Assembly (NCBI RefSeq): GCF_030253575.1
Contig: NC_080559.1
Span: 29,166,501-29,230,500, forward strand
DNA: 64,000 nt
Direction: 5' to 3'
Origin: Rhododendron vialii
Taxonomy: Eukaryota; Streptophyta; Magnoliopsida; Ericales; Ericaceae
In this document: one piece after another, positions 61,378 through 64,000 of the stretch
Position numbering within the stretch: the stretch's first letter is position 1
Layout of the letters: each line of letters begins with the position of its first letter
Notes under the pieces: generated by a model
Seen by the model: only the letters and a program-made list of their open reading frames with translations
Database searches by the model: none
What the model was told of the DNA's origin: nothing
Program-made: the position numbers and the translations under genes

Positions 61378-61385
61378 TATATAAG
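61378..61385 (+). promoter_or_regulatory. TATA box of the G-type lectin receptor kinase
   Basis: TATATAAG lies 56 bp before the ATG. A start of transcription near 61410 would leave a short leader of about 30 bp. Confidence 0.6.
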
Positions 61386-61441
61386 TAATGGTTTAAGTTA
61401 CCGCACATTCATTCTCGCAACTTAAAGCTTGCTAGCTCACC

Positions 61442-64000
61442 ATGACTGCTGCTGCTGCTTTTTCCACTTGGGTTTTGTTCTTCCTACTTGTACCTGAGTT
61501 CGGACGGTGCGTATTGGCCCAGATTGGTCTGGGTTCGAGATTGTCGGCAAAGGATCAGAACCGAGCATGGGTTTCTGACAATGGGACCTTTGCATTTGGG
61601 TTCACTCCAGTGGACTTCCCTGATCAGTATCTGCTGGCGATTTGGTTCGCGGAACTCCCTGGCGATCGAACAGTTGTTTGGTCAGCTAACAGGTGAGTTC
61701 AATGAATTACCAGAACTCTGAATTATAGTAACATGTGGTTTTGGAGTATGATTTAAGTATCAGTCTTGCATGCCAGCTTATAAACTGAACAGTGAAACCA
61801 ATTTAGCAAGTTTACATGTGGTTAGCACAACTTTGGCTATCTCATGAGCTCTACTTTGTTTTGTCAAAGGTCTGGTTAGCACCAGTTTTCATTTTTCTGC
61901 AAAAAAAAAAAAAAAAAATTGCGTGCGCGTGTGTTTTCGTGTGCGAATTTTGGCCTTTAAAATGTCAAAGATCATACTCTTATAGATTCAAATTTCAAAG
62001 AGAAAAACAAATATACTGTGGTATCTGATTTTTCAATTAGGAAGAATCACAAGCCATTTCTCCATCTCTAGAGTTACCAAAGCTTTTGCAGGAAAATCTG
62101 AATTAAAGCCAACCATTTCATTTTCTCTCAATCATCTAACTAGAAACTCTCCCGTCGGCACATCTGCATTCCTGGACTTCGACAGCAGCGGCAACCTCCT
62201 CCTCCTCGATGGCTCCACCACCGTGTGGACATCAAACACCTCTGGCGCAGGCGTCGAAGTCGCCATCATGTCAGAAACTGGCAACTTCATCCTCTACTCA
62301 GCCAACCAACGCATCGCTTGGCAAAGTTTTTCACACCCATCAGACACACTGCTCCCCGGCCAACCCTTAACAGTCTCGCTTGAGCTGAGATCCTCAAATT
62401 CTTCTTCCCGCGGCGGTTACTACACGCTGAATATGCTGCAACAACCCACTTCGCTAAGTCTTGCCCTGAGCTACAACTTGCCAGAGTCCTATGATTCCTC
62501 GCCGGATTCCTACAACAACTACTCCTACTGGTCAGGACCCGAAATATCAAACGTCACCGGCGAGGTTGTTGCCATTCTAGACAAAGCAGGTATTGAAATT
62601 TCTGACATATGAATCATATTATTTGTTCTTTTCGTTGTAGTCCAAGTGAGAATATTGAAATTTTGGACATACAAGTTGAGTTGCCACTCTGCTTTCAAAG
62701 CCAATATTGATCTCATTCAAACTTCCGGTACAAAAGCAAATACTAATTCTTTTGTATTAGCACAGTAGTTCTGTCTTGATTGTTGCATCGGGTCTTTTGA
62801 TTAATATCAGGTAGCTTTGGAGTCGTTTATGGCGCATCTTCAGATGGGGCCGTTTATGTGTACAAGAATGATGCCGATGATGCGGGATTATCTTCAGCTA
62901 CAAACCAATCTACCGGCCCATCAGTTCTTCACCGGATAACCCTAGAGACAAACGGAAATCTGCGTCTCTATCGATGGGATAACGACGTTAATGGCTCCCG
63001 CCAGTGGGTCCCTGAATGGGCAGCAGTGTCAAACCCTTGTGACATTGCAGGTATATGTGGAAATGGCATATGTAATTTGGAGAAAAACATGACAAACTCG
63101 TCCTGCACATGCCTGCCGGGTTCTTCAAAATCAGGAACTCAAACCCAGTGCTATGGAAATTCATCGGTGACAGGAAAATGTGGGTCTCAACACGAGAATT
63201 TAACGTCTCAGTTCAAAATAGCAGCGGTCCAACAGACAAATTACTACTACTCTGACTCATCAGTGATAGCAAATTATAGTGATATGGAGACAGGTTCAAA
63301 GTGTGGCGACACTTGTTTATCGGATTGTGAGTGTGTTGCTTCTGTTTATGGGCTTAGTGATGAAAAGGCCTATTGCTGGATTCTGAGGGATTTGGAGTTT
63401 GGGGGATTCGAGGACACTGGCTCAACCCTGTTTGTGAAGGTCGAGTCCAATGGCTCATCGAACCCAGAGAGCAACACGAGAGGGTCTGGGGCTTCAAACG
63501 ATAGTGACCCTAATGCCCCTAACAAGAAGGTTGTGGTTCTTCCTATTGTTTTAACCATGGCCGTTCTGATCGGACTCCTCTGTTGCTTACTGTACTTCAG
63601 TGTTCATAGAAAGAGAGCCATAAAAAGAGCACTCCAAAACTCCTTGCTGGTTGTTTCAGGTGCTCCTGTTAATTTTAGCTTCCGGGATCTACAATGCAGG
63701 ACAAATAATTTTTCACACTTGCTTGGAACAGGTTAGAGCAGACTACATTGATCAGTTTGTAAGCAGAGGAAACTGCTTCAATGAGTGGAATTTTGTTCAT
63801 TTAGTTGTTTATTATTCGGATTGAAATGTTGTTTTTTTACAGGTGGGTTCGGACGCGTATACAAGGGAAGCCTAGGGGATAGTAGTTTCATTGCAGTGAA
63901 GAAACTTGACAGGGTTTTGCCTCACGGAGAGAAGGAATTTATAACTGAAGTGAATACTATAGGCTCTATGCATCATATGAACTTAGTTCGTCTCTGCGGG
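61442..64000 (+). CDS. G-type lectin S-receptor-like serine/threonine kinase (truncated at window end)
   Basis: Exons 61442-61692, 62144-62589, 62811-63731 and 63843 to beyond 64000 give the first 592 residues. A signal peptide (about 1-26) is followed by a bulb-type lectin domain (about 40-150; TVVWSANRNSP, SGNLLLLDG, WQSFSHPSDTLLPGQ). A cysteine-rich S-locus/EGF-like part follows (CDIAGICGNGICNLE), then a PAN-like part (CLSDCECVASVYG). A membrane span lies at about 473-497 (VVVLPIVLTMAVLIGLLCC). The kinase domain starts near 521: glycine loop GTGGFGRVYKG (about 538-548) and the VAIK-type lysine in FIAVKK (about Lys559). The rest of the kinase is outside the window. Family members are plasma-membrane receptors acting in defence or development; the ligand is unknown. 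Overall it most resembles the Arabidopsis At5g24080 type. Intron phases (2, 1, 1) are consistent at each junction. Confidence 0.93.

Noticed and set aside
1-64000. A previously undescribed multi-gene system
   Set aside because: The six gene loci belong to known, unrelated plant families on both strands with large spacers, and no conserved-unknown cluster was seen. The unusual content is structural (duplications and nested elements).

Overview
The window is plant nuclear DNA, almost certainly from a woody or herbaceous eudicot. The genes are split by short GT-AG introns, the background is AT-rich, and the protein families are typical of land plants: SKU5-like multicopper oxidases, SLAC1-homologue anion channels, a MAKR protein, a plastid-type CPBP protease and a G-type lectin receptor kinase. 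I cannot name the species from sequence alone. No bacterial-style operons, CRISPR arrays, rRNA genes or convincing tRNA genes were seen.

Left third (1-24.1 kb): a tandem array of SKU5-similar genes on the minus strand. Two complete nine-exon genes lie at 5893-9313 and 17225-20966, and both are open from ATG to stop in my models (593 and 594 aa). Each is flanked on its 5' side (to the right) by a copy of one long noncoding block (block B at about 9.44-14.96 kb, block C at about 21.19-24.14 kb). A third copy, block A (about 0.08-5.39 kb), stands at the left edge with no gene visible to its left, so the array probably continues beyond the window. Because the blocks and genes are paralogous, several insertions can be read against an empty site in the sister copy.

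24.1-29.8 kb is gene-free and rich in repeats: foldback elements, palindromic MITEs, tRNA-derived SINE-like units and a degenerate minisatellite. From 29.8 to 45.9 kb a second tandem duplication holds a SLAC1-homologue (SLAH3/SLAH2-type) anion channel gene on the plus strand. The first copy (31242-36459, five coding exons, 629 aa) is intact. The second (about 41.5-44.5 kb) is a pseudogene with lost exon 1, two frameshifts, a stop codon and broken splice sites. Copy 1 carries an 829-bp foldback element with a 9-bp target duplication, absent from the matching site of copy 2.

45.9-51.1 kb is again repetitive, with a SINE split by a 636-bp retroposed insert. At 51.1-51.8 kb (minus) is a membrane-associated kinase regulator (MAKR) gene. 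At 54.2-59.3 kb (minus) is a four-exon CPBP/CAAX-type intramembrane protease with a likely plastid transit peptide. At 61.4 kb (plus) a G-type lectin S-receptor-like kinase begins and runs off the right edge inside its kinase domain.

The genes do not form one pathway, though several are linked to the cell surface (a GPI-type SKU5 relative, a plasma-membrane anion channel, a membrane-associated kinase regulator and a receptor kinase); I read this as coincidence. I found no previously undescribed biological system. The most informative content is the structural history: duplication, decay of one duplicate, and datable insertions with precise target-site duplications. All splice sites are read by eye and by homology, without transcript evidence.
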